This document shows, in pieces, positions 52,715 to 64,000 of a stretch of DNA of 64,000 nt. The notes beneath the pieces are model-generated. The model saw only the letters and a list, made by a program, of their open reading frames with translations, ran no database searches and was not told the DNA's origin. Source of the DNA: Craspedostauros australis (lineage: Eukaryota > Bacillariophyta > Bacillariophyceae > Mastogloiales > Achnanthaceae); contig JAMXDE010000072.1 in assembly GCA_026770025.1 (NCBI GenBank), forward strand, positions 62,001 through 126,000. The letters are read 5' to 3'. Position 1 is the first letter of the stretch; each line of letters opens with the position of its first letter. The position numbers and the translations under genes are program-made.

Positions 52715-54470
52715 TTTTTTGGTAACCATTGGTAACAATTGGTAACTAGTCGTATGAGTCAATTTCGCCGTAGACACTGGTACATTTTGTACGTCAGTCC
52801 CACTCGAAGCCGCCCAAAAAACACCTTTTCTGCCACAAACCTCCTCGGCAAGTTCATGCCGCTCCATTGGTTTGAGCTCTCCTTTTGTGAGCATTCGCAT
52901 GTGTGGCTTTTAATCACCCTCTCCAAGTTTGGCGGCGATTGGATGGGTAGTTGTCGAGATCTGCTCGTTTCTCTGGGGCCACCACTCCATATTGTCATTC
53001 ACGAATGCCAATCACCGCGATGTATCGTGGCGAATTTTGTGTATCCCACCGCGTGTTAACACGCGGTGGAAATGATCACAAAACAATGTGATACCAACCG
53101 ATGTGTTCCTCACATGCCATGATCAGTTCCTTACATCCTGATATCATCCATTGTGGCTTCGTTCATCGTATTGCATTGTAGTTGATGATATGGTTGATAC
53201 TTTCTACAATATCGTTTCAGTTATACTCCAGAATACTGTACACCAGCAACAGTCTTGGCAACAACAACTTGGATGCATGTGTATTGTTGCATCAATCCTG
53301 CTTGGGAGAGCAATGATCCCTTGGTTAGCAGCAGCACACAATAGCAGTCCAGAATAGAGCACAGTCGACTGTTTCACACTGAGGAGTTCCACCTCGCCAT
53401 GCTCTCACCGCTCTTCTTTGGATCTTCCGCATCGCTGAGCATGTACAACTGCGCTGCGCAAAATTTCCACGCCATGTGCGCGCATTTTAGCATGTGTCAC
53501 CTGCGCAATGTAGAGGCCGGTGTTCGATTGGCCATAGTTGTGCTGGAGATCAGTATAGAACATCAGGCTACCTGCACAGAACGGTTCGAACGCGGTTTGA
53601 TAGAGCACGAACAGCGACTGCGTCAACGACCCCGCCCATCGCATGAGTGTAACAACCGGTGTCAATGAAGACAGTTTTGGCGCCTGATCAGGAAGCGATG
53701 TTTCCTCGCGAGGATAGTACACGATAAAGTGACGAAAAACTTGCAATTGGTATATCTTTGGAGGAAGTGAGATTCGAAGACCGAGACTACATGGGCAGGT
53801 GCAAGAGAGGATTTTGCGTCACCTGAAAGCAACGGAACGATGATCCGACGTCAGGGCGATGCACAACCTTGCATAAAGTAAAGAGACTCCTGCGAACAAA
53901 ACAGTTCGAATCAACAACACGTAAAAACGCGCGATATTTTTTGGCGCGAACTTTTGTGCGTTCACGGATTGATGATCATGGCTGTCACGAGCATTAGTGA
54001 CTAACTTCAAACACCCAAAGCAACACACAAAGGCATCCTGGACCGCTGACCAGCACACCACCTGAAGCAGAATGAAGCGACAAATACAACCATGCCATTC
54101 ACTTGAGCAATTGACGAAGCAGATTTGGATGCGGGTCTTTGGAAGACAGTCGGTCGCTATTGGACCAAAACGCAACAAATTTCTGTACCAGAACGTCGTA
54201 GGCTCTACGTGGTTACCAATGGTTACCAACGAAAAAATTCCGAAATCACGTCCGTACGTCGTCCGTATGAAAAAGGCCGATAAAGGGTAAAAAGAGGCAT
54301 CAAGATGAACAGCAAGCGGAGACCGTTTGCCAACAATGAACACATCAACAGAGAGCTCTCACTCTCCTCTTTCTAATAATGCAAAGATGTCGGTCAACGG
54401 CCATCAACTCATCGAATGGTTGCTTGTGCCGTCGGCGATATGCCAATGGTTACCAATAATTACCAAAAAA
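52715..54470. mobile_element. Possible small non-autonomous element between copies A and B
   Basis: Bounded by inverted 22-bp ends (TTTTTTGGTAACCATTGGTAAC at 52715-52736; its reverse complement with 2 changes at 54449-54470). GGTAAC-type units repeat inside each end, and another inverted pair lies at 54211-54229. No coding region above 175 codons is convincing inside. No clear target duplication was found. The call rests on the repeats alone. Confidence 0.4.
53046..53069. repeat. 24-bp perfect palindrome
   Basis: Half-site CCACCGCGTGTT followed directly by its exact reverse complement (centre GTTAAC). It can form a cruciform or bind a dimeric protein. It lies inside the possible small element. 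Confidence 0.85.
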
Positions 54471-54518
54471 CCGGAAATTAGCCAATAGCCACTAGGGAGA
54501 GTAAGTGCTGTCTAATAG

Positions 54519-54674
54519 GAGCCCGATCAGCGAGTCGACCAACTGTTTGCAATCAACATTTCATATTTTTTCCCGGATTTAAAAGCTAAGCTCATATTCA
54601 TAATCCTAGTAGATCTAAAACATATACTGACCCATTTACGATTTCCGGTTCCTCCTATTTTTACCTTTTATGGA
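54519..54674 (+). repeat. Left terminal inverted repeat of copy B
   Basis: 156 bp, the same length as in copy A. The sequence just inside it (GGGTTTCAGCCTTTTGGCTAC) matches the inner side of the right end of copy A. Confidence 0.88.
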
Positions 54675-55169
54675 TCGATGGATTTGCACATTCGTCCATC
54701 TCCTTCGGGTTTCAGCCTTTTGGCTACGACTACATCGATCCAAGTTAACGCGTTGCTGTTCTTTGTTTCAGCAAGGTTGTTCCCATTTTGAATTGTTTAG
54801 TCTCTTTTTCAGGCGTTCCGATCAGACCATCCAACACCCTGTCCACGATAGCGCTAGTTGTAGAGTTTTGGGAGAAGCGGTGAGTGCGCGTTTACATCCA
54901 ATCTACTCTGTGCGTGTCCAATCCGTCGTCGACGTCAGCAAACTGGCTGCTGCGTCATGAACCACCAATCACAGCACGATGTGATAGGTTCTCACCAATG
55001 CCTTGTTGTGGTGGAATGGTTGAGTGAGGTTGGTACTATCGAAGTGTTTTGTGTCATGCTCTTTTTGTACATTTAGTACAATATTTGATAATTACCTCGG
55101 CCCCCAGCAAGTACGACTGGTCGAGGGCGGCAAACCCCAAAAAACAACAACATGACAATGGCGGAACAC

Positions 55170-56075
55170 CAAAAAAACATCACAATGGCCACCCAACGGC
55201 ATCGTCAGCGCCGCACCAACCAGCGGCCCAATGACAAATCCAAGCACATCGACGTCACCGCCATGCAACCCTTGGTGGGTGGACGAGCGGAGGCTGCGAG
55301 AGCGGTTGATTTGGGGCCGCCGCAGGCCTCCGCGCAAACGTCTCAAAATTGCGGCAGATTGGCTCGTTGCATATGGCCGGCGTACTCCATCCACAGCCCA
55401 CCCCATCGCCTATGGATTGGCAGGATGGCTCCAGGAGGTCAAGACCAAGATGCCAACGAAGTTTCAGGCTCGGGGAGGACCAGGAAGGCATCCGCGCGGA
55501 GGAAGCAGTGGAGGGCAAGAGTTTTGTTGGGCGGATCGTGGCGAACCTGCCATGTGACTTTGGCAGTGAGGGGGCAGCATCATCAAGCTGCCCAATCGCC
55601 AAGTCACCCATACAAGGTCCGTGCGGCATCGCCTGAAGATGCACGTCGCGAAGTTCGAGCTGCTGCAACGGTCTGGAAGAGGCTGCAGCATGGAATGAGT
55701 GCAGACCTGTCATTTTTGTTGGGGCACCCAAAACCAACAGGGCCATCACCAAATGGAGGCGTACCATCGGAACCCTCCACACCCAGCCCAGTCTGGATGC
55801 ATCAGAATGTCGCCAGGTGGTGTGGGAATGCACGAGGGGCACGTGGAGGGGCTGAAAGGGTCCTGTGGATGAGATATGGATCCGTATCCATACCGCATCC
55901 GGCTTGCACTTCGTTTTTTGAAATCGTTCTTTTTCAGTGTATTGACACTTTGGGGTGTGCAATGTGGCAGAAATGTTCTGTCCTTCATGGAGTGGATAGC
56001 TGGGGAGCATACAGAGCCATTGTGGTGCGCAGTTTGAAGAAATACAACGATGATGATGATGATCATGGGTGCTGA
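55170..56075 (+). pseudogene. Second ORF of copy B, frame-broken
   Basis: Similar to the 324-residue ORF of copy A, but the similarity switches frame. The N-terminal half (NPWWVDERRLRERLIWGRRR, AYGLAGWLQEVKTKMP) is in one frame that stops at 55557. The C-terminal half (HPYKVRAASPEDARREVRAA to the Asp-rich end) is in another. The copy A start codon is also changed (ATC). So it is a relic, and the retained similarity shows that the second ORF belongs to the family. Confidence 0.6.
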
Positions 56076-56462
56076 GGGGAGGGCAACATTGTGCCATCCA
56101 GAATTTTTCGAATTCACCACACAACTGTGTGGTGGTCAAACATGACAATAAAAACAATTTCTATGTCAATTTAACTTTGATATTCTGTATAACCTATAGT
56201 CAGGCGTCTGAATGCAATTTTTAGATATAACTGTAAGCGATGTGTTGTTGAGATATAGCATGATAAGCAGATATTGGATGTGTTTTTTGGATGCTCTCTA
56301 GATTAGCCTACGTATCACGACTCATCCCCCACAAAACTCCACAACTAGTGTTATCGCGGTGATGCACTCCCATCACGGAGTTTCGGTCTCATCACCCAAC
56401 ACAGCCTCACTTTCTCTGTTCGCCTTCATGGTGTGAGCATCACACCACATCTGATGGTCCAG

Positions 56463-59400
56463 TTACTCTTCCTCTCTCTGCAACTCCTCTTCCCTCTGTT
56501 CCTCCTCTGTTCCAGCTGATTCATTGTTGGTCGCCACGATTCTGGATGCTGCTGTTGCTTTGCTTGTTGTGTTGGTTGCTGTCTTGATGAGAGCAGCCTC
56601 CTTCTTTTCTTTGCGTTGTTTGGCACTGTACGCTGCAAACAGCGACGCTTTTACGCGCATGGGATTTGCGTGCAGTTGTACGTACCAGTCAGTTTTCGTT
56701 TTTTCGTTCTTCATCAGTTTCTTGTGTGCTTCGTGTTCGGACGGTCTGTTTTTCGGGTCCTTCGCGGACGCTTCACAGATGTCCTTCAATTTTGCCACAA
56801 CGTAGTCTGGTAGTTCCGCTGGTTTGCGCGTAGTTTTGCTCGCCCAGCCTTGTACTGCGAGTGGTGGGTGTTCTGTTTCCGCCGTCTGGTCTTGTAGCGC
56901 CGTGGTGTGATCGGATGGCAGGTGTTGTTGTCCGTCTTGGATGGCCTTGCCGAACACCAGCGCCTTGCTCTCTGCCGCGGTGCGCCCCATTTTGCGTGTC
57001 TTGTCCGTCTTCCTGAATGATTCGGACGTGATCGGCAGCTTCTCGGACATGTGCCAATCGTCCTCCGTGACACCCAACTCGTTGATACTCCAGCCCTCCC
57101 ATTCGGTGCTCTTCACCACAACATCTTCCGTGATTCCAGATGCAGCCACCAACCGCGCCTGGTCATCGTCGTACTTCACCTCGTGAGTCATACGTACCTG
57201 TTGTCCAGATGCGCGGAATCGTCGTTTTGGTGCACCAGGCAACGTCGTGATGTTGCCTGCCAGGAGCGCCGCGTTGGCAAGTACTGTTGTTGTTCCCGCG
57301 ATGTCACCGGCTACCAGTGCATGGAAGAGTTGGAGCGGGGTCTTGATGTCGCGTCCGCTTTGCACGTATTTTCGCAGTACATGTGTGATGTACGCGAAGT
57401 GGGTGTCCAGCATGCTCTTACCAGTTTGGGCCTCTGTGTAGATCCACGCGATGATTTTGGCCGCGTTTCGTTGCCTGAGGTTCTTGTTGAGTTTGGACGT
57501 GATGAGCGCGATGTGCTCGTGACTGGCGAAACAACACGCATTATCGCCCTGTAAGATGATTTCAGTCACGGATGGGAGAATGTCTTTGACCTTTTTTGCA
57601 CGATCTCCAGCAGTCCACCAACTTGAAGTGTGTCTTGTGTTGGTCTTTCATCGACCACAATGTCGATGAACCGATAAGTAAAAATGTCATTGCGACACGT
57701 GATGACCATTGCCCCAAGCAGTGACATCCTCTTCTTCCCCCAATATTCTTGCTGGGCTTCGCCTTGGCCTGTTGGTAGAATTTTTGCTTATGGTCGAGTA
57801 CCACATAGGCTCTTTTGTCATTGTTGTTGAGTTCGGATTGATAAAAGGCGATTTGTCTGAATTGCACTTTGGCACGCACTTTGTGAGCCATGTAGTTAAC
57901 AATTTCATTGGCGAATCCCGGGGCCGCCGCAAGCATTGATTGCAATTCGTCCTTGTGTTCCGCGAGTTCGTTGTCCTTAAGCAATGTGACGAATGGGACA
58001 AAATGATCATCCACAAATCGCATTGCTGCTCCACAATGGTTGCATACTTTGCGTGGTTGTTGGTTTGCGGCAGCGGAAGAAATGTCAATTGTGATGGTTG
58101 GACTGTCCTTTGTTACAGCAGTGTTCTTCTTGCATTTGTGCTTGTTGGTGCGTGGTTTGCGTTGGTTGGTTGTTCCCTTCTTCTTCTCCTTTTCGGTGGT
58201 GAGAGCGAACGCGGCCGAATGCATGGGGTCATCACACTCGAGCTGCATGTGCGACGCGGTGAATTCCCATTTGACGAACACAACAAGCAGTTCGAGTTCG
58301 TGCAACAGAGACTCTGCTGTGCGCAAATGTGGTGAGATGACGTCATGGGGGTTATCGTTGTCGTAGCGGATCCCGTCATTGGCATCCACAGCTGCATCGT
58401 TTTTCTCCTCCCCATCCGCTTCATACTTAGCCTCCAGCAGCTCGACTAGGCGCGAAATTGCCTGTTTGAGTTTCTCTGTTGCCATCCAGAAGTAACTCTC
58501 AAAGGAAGAAAGCCCCGTCTTGATCTTGCTTTTGCGTGTGAGGAGGTTAGTAATGGTGGTGAACGCGGGTCTTCCCACTGGGCTGTTTGTAGTGGACGAG
58601 TACATGCCAAATAATTCTCGGATGGTCGTGCCACCTCGATCGAACACCGGGACATTTTCGAATTCAACCCCCCCATACTGTACCGTGTGACTCAGCCCCG
58701 CCTTGTATGTAGTAGTGGTCATGAGGAAGGACACCACACCAGAGAGATCACAGGCACGCACGCGATACTGGAGAACTCGGGATGGGATGACTTTGCCGTT
58801 GCTCAAGATGTCGTAGTAACCCCGCAAGGTACAGGCCTGGCTGTGCGTGATGATGTCGCGTTTGGGAAGCATGCGCGCCTTCTGTTCCTCCGATAATCCA
58901 TGTGCGTGCTTGTCCAAGATAGCAGTACACAGTGCATGAGGCGCAGACATGGCCAAAGAAGCTCTCACTGTGCAGGATGATGTAGTTTCTCCGAGCAAGC
59001 AGAGGGTGTAGAGGTTAGATGCCAACATTGTCGGAGGAAGCTCAACCTGACCGCGCACGTATGCAACCACCTGTCCCATCTGACGAGTTGGCACCTCTTC
59101 TTCTGGAAGCAGGACAGTCCAAAGCGCACACGATACGACACTCCACATCTGTTTGATGTTACTCCAGATGGTTCGATTGTGTCTGCCTGTGAGGACGAAC
59201 CCTTTTTTTGGCATTGACCGCAACAGTTTTGGATCTAGGTTAGATCCAAGCTCCGCCATCACACGAACGATAGCATCGCGCCTCCAGCTCTCCTCCTCCG
59301 GATCATGCCCAAACTTCCCGCCCCTCCCGCCCCTGCCAGCGCGTGTCTGTTCCTCCTTTTCGTCAACATACGTGCTGTCGCTCTCATTTGAGGGATCTGC

Positions 59401-59892
59401 GTACCCCCCAGAAGCTACCGTGTTGCAGCGCCGGAGAAGCCTCCCTGGTGGGGTCGGCTTGACAGGTGGTGCAACATCAGACGCAACAAGAGGCTCAACT
59501 GGGGTTGGCGCGTTCACGATAATGCTCACCAACGTACCATCGCCGACACCTCGTCCCTCCGAACGCACCCTGACATGGGAGTCGTTGTAGACGCCTCCGT
59601 TGTTGTCGAGGATGTGTACGAACACGTGCAGCTCGCGAGCGTGCGCATGCGTGCCGTTTGGGACGAGGTTGCCATCCGCTGCATGCATCGGCTTCACATC
59701 GATCACTCGCGTGATGGTGGTCGGCTTCCTCAACGCAGCGGACAGCTTGTCAGGCAACAGTTGTTCAGCAGTAGGTAGCAAGTCACCCTTCGAATCGACA
59801 GGAGGAGCAGACACAGGGTGAGCGCGAGGTTTCTTACTGGGGGAGGGGTTGCCATCCTTGGAGAGGGCCTTGGCGGCGGTAGAGAAAGGCAT
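56463..59892 (-). pseudogene. Long DDE-like transposase of copy B, two frameshifts
   Basis: Collinear with the copy A protein from MPFSTAAKALSKDG (ATG 59892) to a basic Glu-rich end. The frame breaks at 57781-57785, where a run of five A (minus strand) replaces six in copy A, and again at about 57592, where one C after a six-A run is missing. The 190 bases between are in a third frame. After the second break the frame again reads TEIILQGDNACCFASHEHIAL and TEAQTGKSMLDTHFAYI. The Asp, Asp and Glu residues are kept, but Ser before the second Asp is Gly. Both changes touch A runs, so an assembly error is possible, though the second ORF is broken too. Confidence 0.75.
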
Positions 59893-60006
59893 GATGCAGT
59901 TGTTGCTGTAGAGTAGTGTTGCTTGCAAGATGGATGTGATGAACTGCACAGGTGGAGGACGAAGTGACGAAAGGAGAGCATGCGATGATGGGTGGACCAT
60001 TCGTTG

Positions 60007-60157
<151 letters not shown>

Positions 60158-60496
60158 TGACGAGAACGTGCATTGAGCGAAAGGGCGAGTGTGCATGGCA
60201 TTGGCGAGCCAAGTTGTGAAATGGAGCGAACGTGTGGCGCGAATTTGCGAAATGATGGAGATGATGTGTTTTGTGTGATGTGTTTTGTGTCATCTGTTTT
60301 GTGACGAGCAGAATGTGGAATCATGCGCCACATGCTAACGTGTAATTAACGCGTACCAAACCACCGGCACCTTCCGAAGCAAGTCCGTGACTGGTCACCT
60401 CACGAGAAATACATGAGAACACTATCGAACCTTCGGCAGAAACTAACGAGTTTTCTGCCGTAGGATCAACGCGACTGCACTGTACACATAGATCAC

Positions 60497-60651
60497 TCCA
60501 TAAAACTTAAGATGAAACAAAGTACAAGCTGAAAGGGTCCAACATATGTAAATAGACTACGAGAATTATGTATATGCAATTAGTTTTAAAATCCCAGAAA
60601 TTTGATTAGACTCTTGATTGCAAACAGTTGGTCGACTCACTGATCGGGCTC
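60497..60651 (-). repeat. Right terminal inverted repeat of copy B
   Basis: 155 bp, reverse-complement partner of 54519-54674; ends GATCGGGCTC, directly followed by ATAG. Confidence 0.88.
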
Positions 60652-60655
60652 ATAG

Positions 60656-61509
60656 AGAGGTCTCGCATTGTTTCGATTTCCATCGAGAGGCCCCCTGCGG
60701 CCATGTCACATGCGACATGGTGTCAACAAGAGTTCTCAAGAATTTCTGGTTCTTGGAAGGACTGAAAACAGTCCATCTAGTCGCTCGTCAGATTCCACTT
60801 TGATTAGAATCTAGACATTATAATCCTGGCAGTCTTTGGCAGACGATCAATGGATATTGAAGGAGATTTTGACAATTTTATATTGTAATGGTTGATGTTA
60901 TACTCTAATTGGATGATAGTGTGGATTTGGTTATCAAATCTGTTGTGAGCTACGATAATACTTGTACTAGCATGGTTTCGAAGCAAGAACTCTACTAGAG
61001 AGAAATTCGATTGTAGACATCGATGTAAGTTCTCTGATTGGATAACTGTTTATCTCCGCGTGGAAGTGATACTTTTGCCGGGACTCTCTCGATGGAAGTG
61101 ACTTCCATTTCTGCTGCACAAATGGAAATCACTTCCATCGAGCGAGGGGGTGATTTTCTCGCCACCCCCAGAAAAATGTCTCTATCAGGTTATGACTCCC
61201 TCACGGGACTCTCTCGATGAAATGCGAGACCTCTCTAATCGTATCATGCTTCGGTGCGCTGCTCTCTCTTCCACGTTGTTGTCAAGACGGAGGTTCGCAA
61301 GTTGGCTCCCTCTTCGTTCTCATGTCCACGCTGTTCCTCTCCCAGCAAAAGAACAATGGCCAGAAGGGAAGCGATTGGTCATGTCTCGCCATAAAATGAC
61401 CAAACAAGACAGGGTCACGCGAATGCACCCAGAAGCGAGACTGGGCAAAGTGATCAAGGGCAGACAGAGCACTCGTTGAGTCGAGCAGAGCAGAGCACAA
61501 GTTGGAGCC
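60656..61509. other. Intergenic region upstream of the ATPase gene
   Basis: No gene is seen. It holds the strong hairpin at 61089-61141 and an AT-rich stretch at about 60820-60960. It should contain the promoter of the downstream gene. Confidence 0.4.
61089..61141. repeat. Inverted repeat with 22-bp arms (hairpin)
   Basis: TCGATGGAAGTGACTTCCATTT pairs with a downstream partner at 21 of 22 positions across a 9-base loop. The left arm itself contains GGAAGTGACTTCC, a dyad. It could be a cruciform, a small-RNA hairpin or a remnant of a small transposon. Confidence 0.7.
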
Positions 61510-64000
61510 ATGAAGCCAAGCAGATCATCTCGGACCATTGCGGTTGATGTGCTCACGTCAGGGCGTGAGTTCTACGATGATGGATACACGGAACAGGAAC
61601 AAAACGAAGTTCATCTGCCATCCACCTATCAGCCGGCTTCAGTTCGCCTGCACAGCAGTGTTTCCAAGGTTGACGGCAACGGCAATAGCCGGAACGATGA
61701 GAATGGTGTTGCCCACACCAGCCATGATGGCGGCTTCGTCAGCCACATGACCAAACCGACCTCCAATGCAACTCTATCGGCGCCGACCGCCGCAGACACA
61801 GACGCAGGAGCTTCATCCGAGATGGTCCATCAGCCATTCTTCGGAAGGACGGCAGAAATCAACAAGCTCAAATCCATCCAACGCAGAATCATGAAGGACA
61901 GCAGCGATTCAAGCCATTCATCGACCGCATACCCAGCCGTGCTGGTGTGGGGAACAAGCGGAACGGGAAAGTCCTGCATGATCGAGCAGTTCATCGATGA
62001 AACCTGCTGCACTTGCAAGGCAACAGCTACGAATACGCCATCGCGGGCATCAGCGGACGCAGACAATGGGACCGGCTGCTGTTCGTGTTGCTACGTCTTG
62101 CGCGGAAAGTACGATGAAGGAACAGGTGGAAGCGAGCCATTCTCTGGCATCATCCAGGCTCTCGATGATTTGGCCATGCAACTCCGTCACGGTCCGCAGG
62201 AGGAGCTTGACCGAGTGCGATCTTTGATTCGGAATGCGTTCAGTAACAACAGAAAAAGGGCGAACAAAGCCAACAATGCTGCAGGTCTCACCCACAATAC
62301 TCATAATGACGATGAGCAAGCGAAGAAGCCAGGCACGGACTCTGGACTGGAGCTCTCTGGTCTCACGACGTTGGTGCCGTCGCTCTCCATTCTCTTGAGT
62401 ACTGGTGGTGCCGTGACTAGCCCATCCATCGTATCTCAATCAACCAAGTCTCTTGCATCAGGGGGTAACACCAACCCACATGACGACCAGGCATCTTTGG
62501 CGCATGTGCCGATCTCCGCTTCTTCATCAGCTGGAAGCTCCCGAAACGCGTGGAACCGTCTCCAGTACGTCTTCATCCAGTTCATGAAGGCCATCTCCAC
62601 GCCCACCAAGCCCATCTATCTCTTCCTCGACGATTTGCAGTGGTCATCACCTGTGGGATTGGAGCTGCTTGCAGCGCTCATCTCGGATTCCGACATGAAC
62701 AGTTTCATGTTGCTTGGTGCCATCCGGCAGGACACGGATCCACACAACGATGAGATCGTCGAGCTGGAAGTGGACGCACCTTTGCGGACGTCATTCCTCG
62801 ATCGTTTGGTGTCGCCCGCTGATGATGATGATGATGCTGATGGCGTCAATGGTGGCATCGGTGCAAATGCCACAGACGCCCACCCAGGCCGAAGGCATTC
62901 AAGCGGAACAGGTCAACATGCCTCAGGCAAGGCAATGGAAGGACACCATCAGCCACATCTCGAACAGATCACCATCACCAACCTCTCCCTGGATGACACG
63001 ACCCAGTGGTTCTCCGACATGTTCGACCGTCCGCAAGATGATGCTGATTTGCGCATCCTCACGAAGAAGCTCCACAAGAAGACACGCGGCAACGTCCTCT
63101 TCACGCTCCAAGCCATCGAGGAGCTGAAGCGCAAGAACATCATCGTGTTCAGCCGCATCACGTTCATGTGGGAATGGAATCTTCCAAGGAAGAACAAGCG
63201 CCAGAACGCAAACGTATCGATCGGCTTCGAGAACAACAGTGCTCCTCATGGTGGCCTTGGTGGCACCGGCCACGATGGTGGGAGCGATGCTCGGAATGAT
63301 GACGACGAGGATGACGATGATGATCTTCCCATCAGCGACAACATTGTCGCTATCATCGAGACTCAGCTCAGACAGCTACCAGATGATGTTCAGCACGTGC
63401 TGTCGATCGCATCGTACATTCGAGCTCGCTTCGACCTCTTCACCCTCCACAAGGTGCTGGAACACGAGCAAGCACATGCTGTCAACATCAGCGACGCCAG
63501 CGACGCCAGCGACACCAGCAACACCAGCAACACCCACGCTGGTGGCCCCAACAGCAGAAAACAGGCCACCGATCAACCTGCACAGACGGGTTTATGGACA
63601 CAATCCAGGGTCGCATCTGTCCTGCAACAAGCCGTCACTGAACGACTCGTTATCAAGTCAATCACCGCCAAGGACAGATACCAGTTCGTCCACGATCGAA
63701 TCCAGCAAGCCGCATCCGGACTCGTTCCGTACGGCGAGATCAGGGACAAGCTGAGGGTGAGGATCGGCCATTGTCTGCTGGACATGTGCACAGCATCACA
63801 ACCAAGCTCCCCCGTTGAACTTCCAGCCAGGCATCAGGATGGCCGACAGGATGATCAACACGACATCCGCCACGAGCGTGCCAAGCACAGTGCCAAGGAT
63901 GATGGAATCGACAACGTCGAACCATTGCAGATGGAAGACTCGCAAGAAAAGTCTCCGCATGACCATCCACATCCATCCCAACAGGACGACGCACTCCTCT
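61510..64000 (+). CDS. Large AAA-type predicted ATPase protein (5' part, truncated by the window)
   Basis: The frame is open from ATG 61510 to the window end (830 codons, no stop). The first 105 residues are polar. HQPFFGRTAEINKLKSIQRR (about 107) is the usual entry to an AAA_16/predicted-ATPase domain. Walker A is GTSGTGKS (148-155), with VLRGKYDEGTGGSEPFSGII after it. Walker B is IYLFLDDLQWSSPVGLELL (Asp374, Asp375), followed by MLLGAIRQD. Winged-helix-like LSLDDTTQWFSDMF and QLPDDVQHVLSIASYI and RYQFVHDRIQQAASGLVPYG follow, the order found in COG3899-type ATPases. These are often the middle of kinase-ATPase-GAF or guanylate-cyclase signalling proteins in algae. The catalytic end lies outside the window. 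Inserts are Asp-, Asn- and His-rich. No intron is needed in the part seen. Confidence 0.75.
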   Translation, partial: MKPSRSSRTIAVDVLTSGREFYDDGYTEQEQNEVHLPSTYQPASVRLHSSVSKVDGNGNSRNDENGVAHTSHDGGFVSHMTKPTSNATLSAPTAADTDAGASSEMVHQPFFGRTAEINKLKSIQRRIMKDSSDSSHSSTAYPAVLVWGTSGTGKSCMIEQFIDETCCTCKATATNTPSRASADADNGTGCCSCCYVLRGKYDEGTGGSEPFSGIIQALDDLAMQLRHGPQEELDRVRSLIRNAFSNNRKRANKANNAAGLTHNTHNDDEQAKKPGTDSGLELSGLTTLVPSLSILLSTGGAVTSPSIVSQSTKSLASGGNTNPHDDQASLAHVPISASSSAGSSRNAWNRLQYVFIQFMKAISTPTKPIYLFLDDLQWSSPVGLELLAALISDSDMNSFMLLGAIRQDTDPHNDEIVELEVDAPLRTSFLDRLVSPADDDDDADGVNGGIGANATDAHPGRRHSSGTGQHASGKAMEGHHQPHLEQITITNLSLDDTTQWFSDMFDRPQDDADLRILTKKLHKKTRGNVLFTLQAIEELKRKNIIVFSRITFMWEWNLPRKNKRQNANVSIGFENNSAPHGGLGGTGHDGGSDARNDDDEDDDDDLPISDNIVAIIETQLRQLPDDVQHVLSIASYIRARFDLFTLHKVLEHEQAHAVNISDASDASDTSNTSNTHAGGPNSRKQATDQPAQTGLWTQSRVASVLQQAVTERLVIKSITAKDRYQFVHDRIQQAASGLVPYGEIRDKLRVRIGHCLLDMCTASQPSSPVELPARHQDGRQDDQHDIRHERAKHSAKDDGIDNVEPLQMEDSQEKSPHDHPHPSQQDDALL

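Overview
The window looks like nuclear DNA of a photosynthetic stramenopile, most probably a diatom. The reasons are secreted proteins with long Pro-Thr and Pro-Ser-Asp linkers, subtilases carrying small Cys-Cys modules, few short GT-AG introns, an At5g03900-like membrane protein, and DNA transposons of eukaryotic type. Only protein-level resemblance and splice signals were used, so the species is not assigned.

Layout: (1) 0.2-3.3 kb, a secreted protein with two Cys-repeat domains. (2) 3.7-8.5 kb, on the minus strand, a small membrane protein and a large copper-transporting P1B ATPase with two unusual CxxxC metal-binding domains. (3) 10.4-16.5 kb, a chromatin enzyme that fuses an LSD1-like amine oxidase, two extended PHD fingers and a PDZ-like end, with a three-codon first exon. 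(4) about 17.2-23.3 kb, a PIF/Harbinger-like (ISL2EU/IS4EU-type) transposon with a spliced DDE transposase and a divergent spliced accessory gene. (5) 23.5-30.2 kb, housekeeping genes: SUMO (two exons), ribosomal protein eL20, a membrane protein and a SET-domain lysine methyltransferase. (6) 32.6-46 kb, three related secreted subtilases (two in tandem on plus, one on minus) with an mpaB/rubber-oxygenase-type enzyme between them. All three subtilases share one phase-0 intron position just before the catalytic His. (7) 46.6-60.7 kb, two 6.1-kb transposons in opposite orientation. Each has about 156-bp terminal inverted repeats starting GAGCCC and a 4-bp target-site duplication (CTAG, ATAG). Each carries a very long DDE-like ORF and a second, convergent ORF. 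Copy A is intact and copy B is frameshifted. A possible third, smaller element lies between them. (8) 61.5 kb to the end, the start of a large AAA-type predicted-ATPase protein that runs off the window.

The best candidate for something undescribed is the pair of 6.1-kb elements: the ends, duplications, ORF pair and decay state can all be read directly, and the transposase is not one I can place in a named superfamily. Next are the LSD1-ePHD-PDZ fusion and the CxxxC metal-binding domains. Splice models are inferred from GT-AG signals, phase and family alignment; no transcript data were available.
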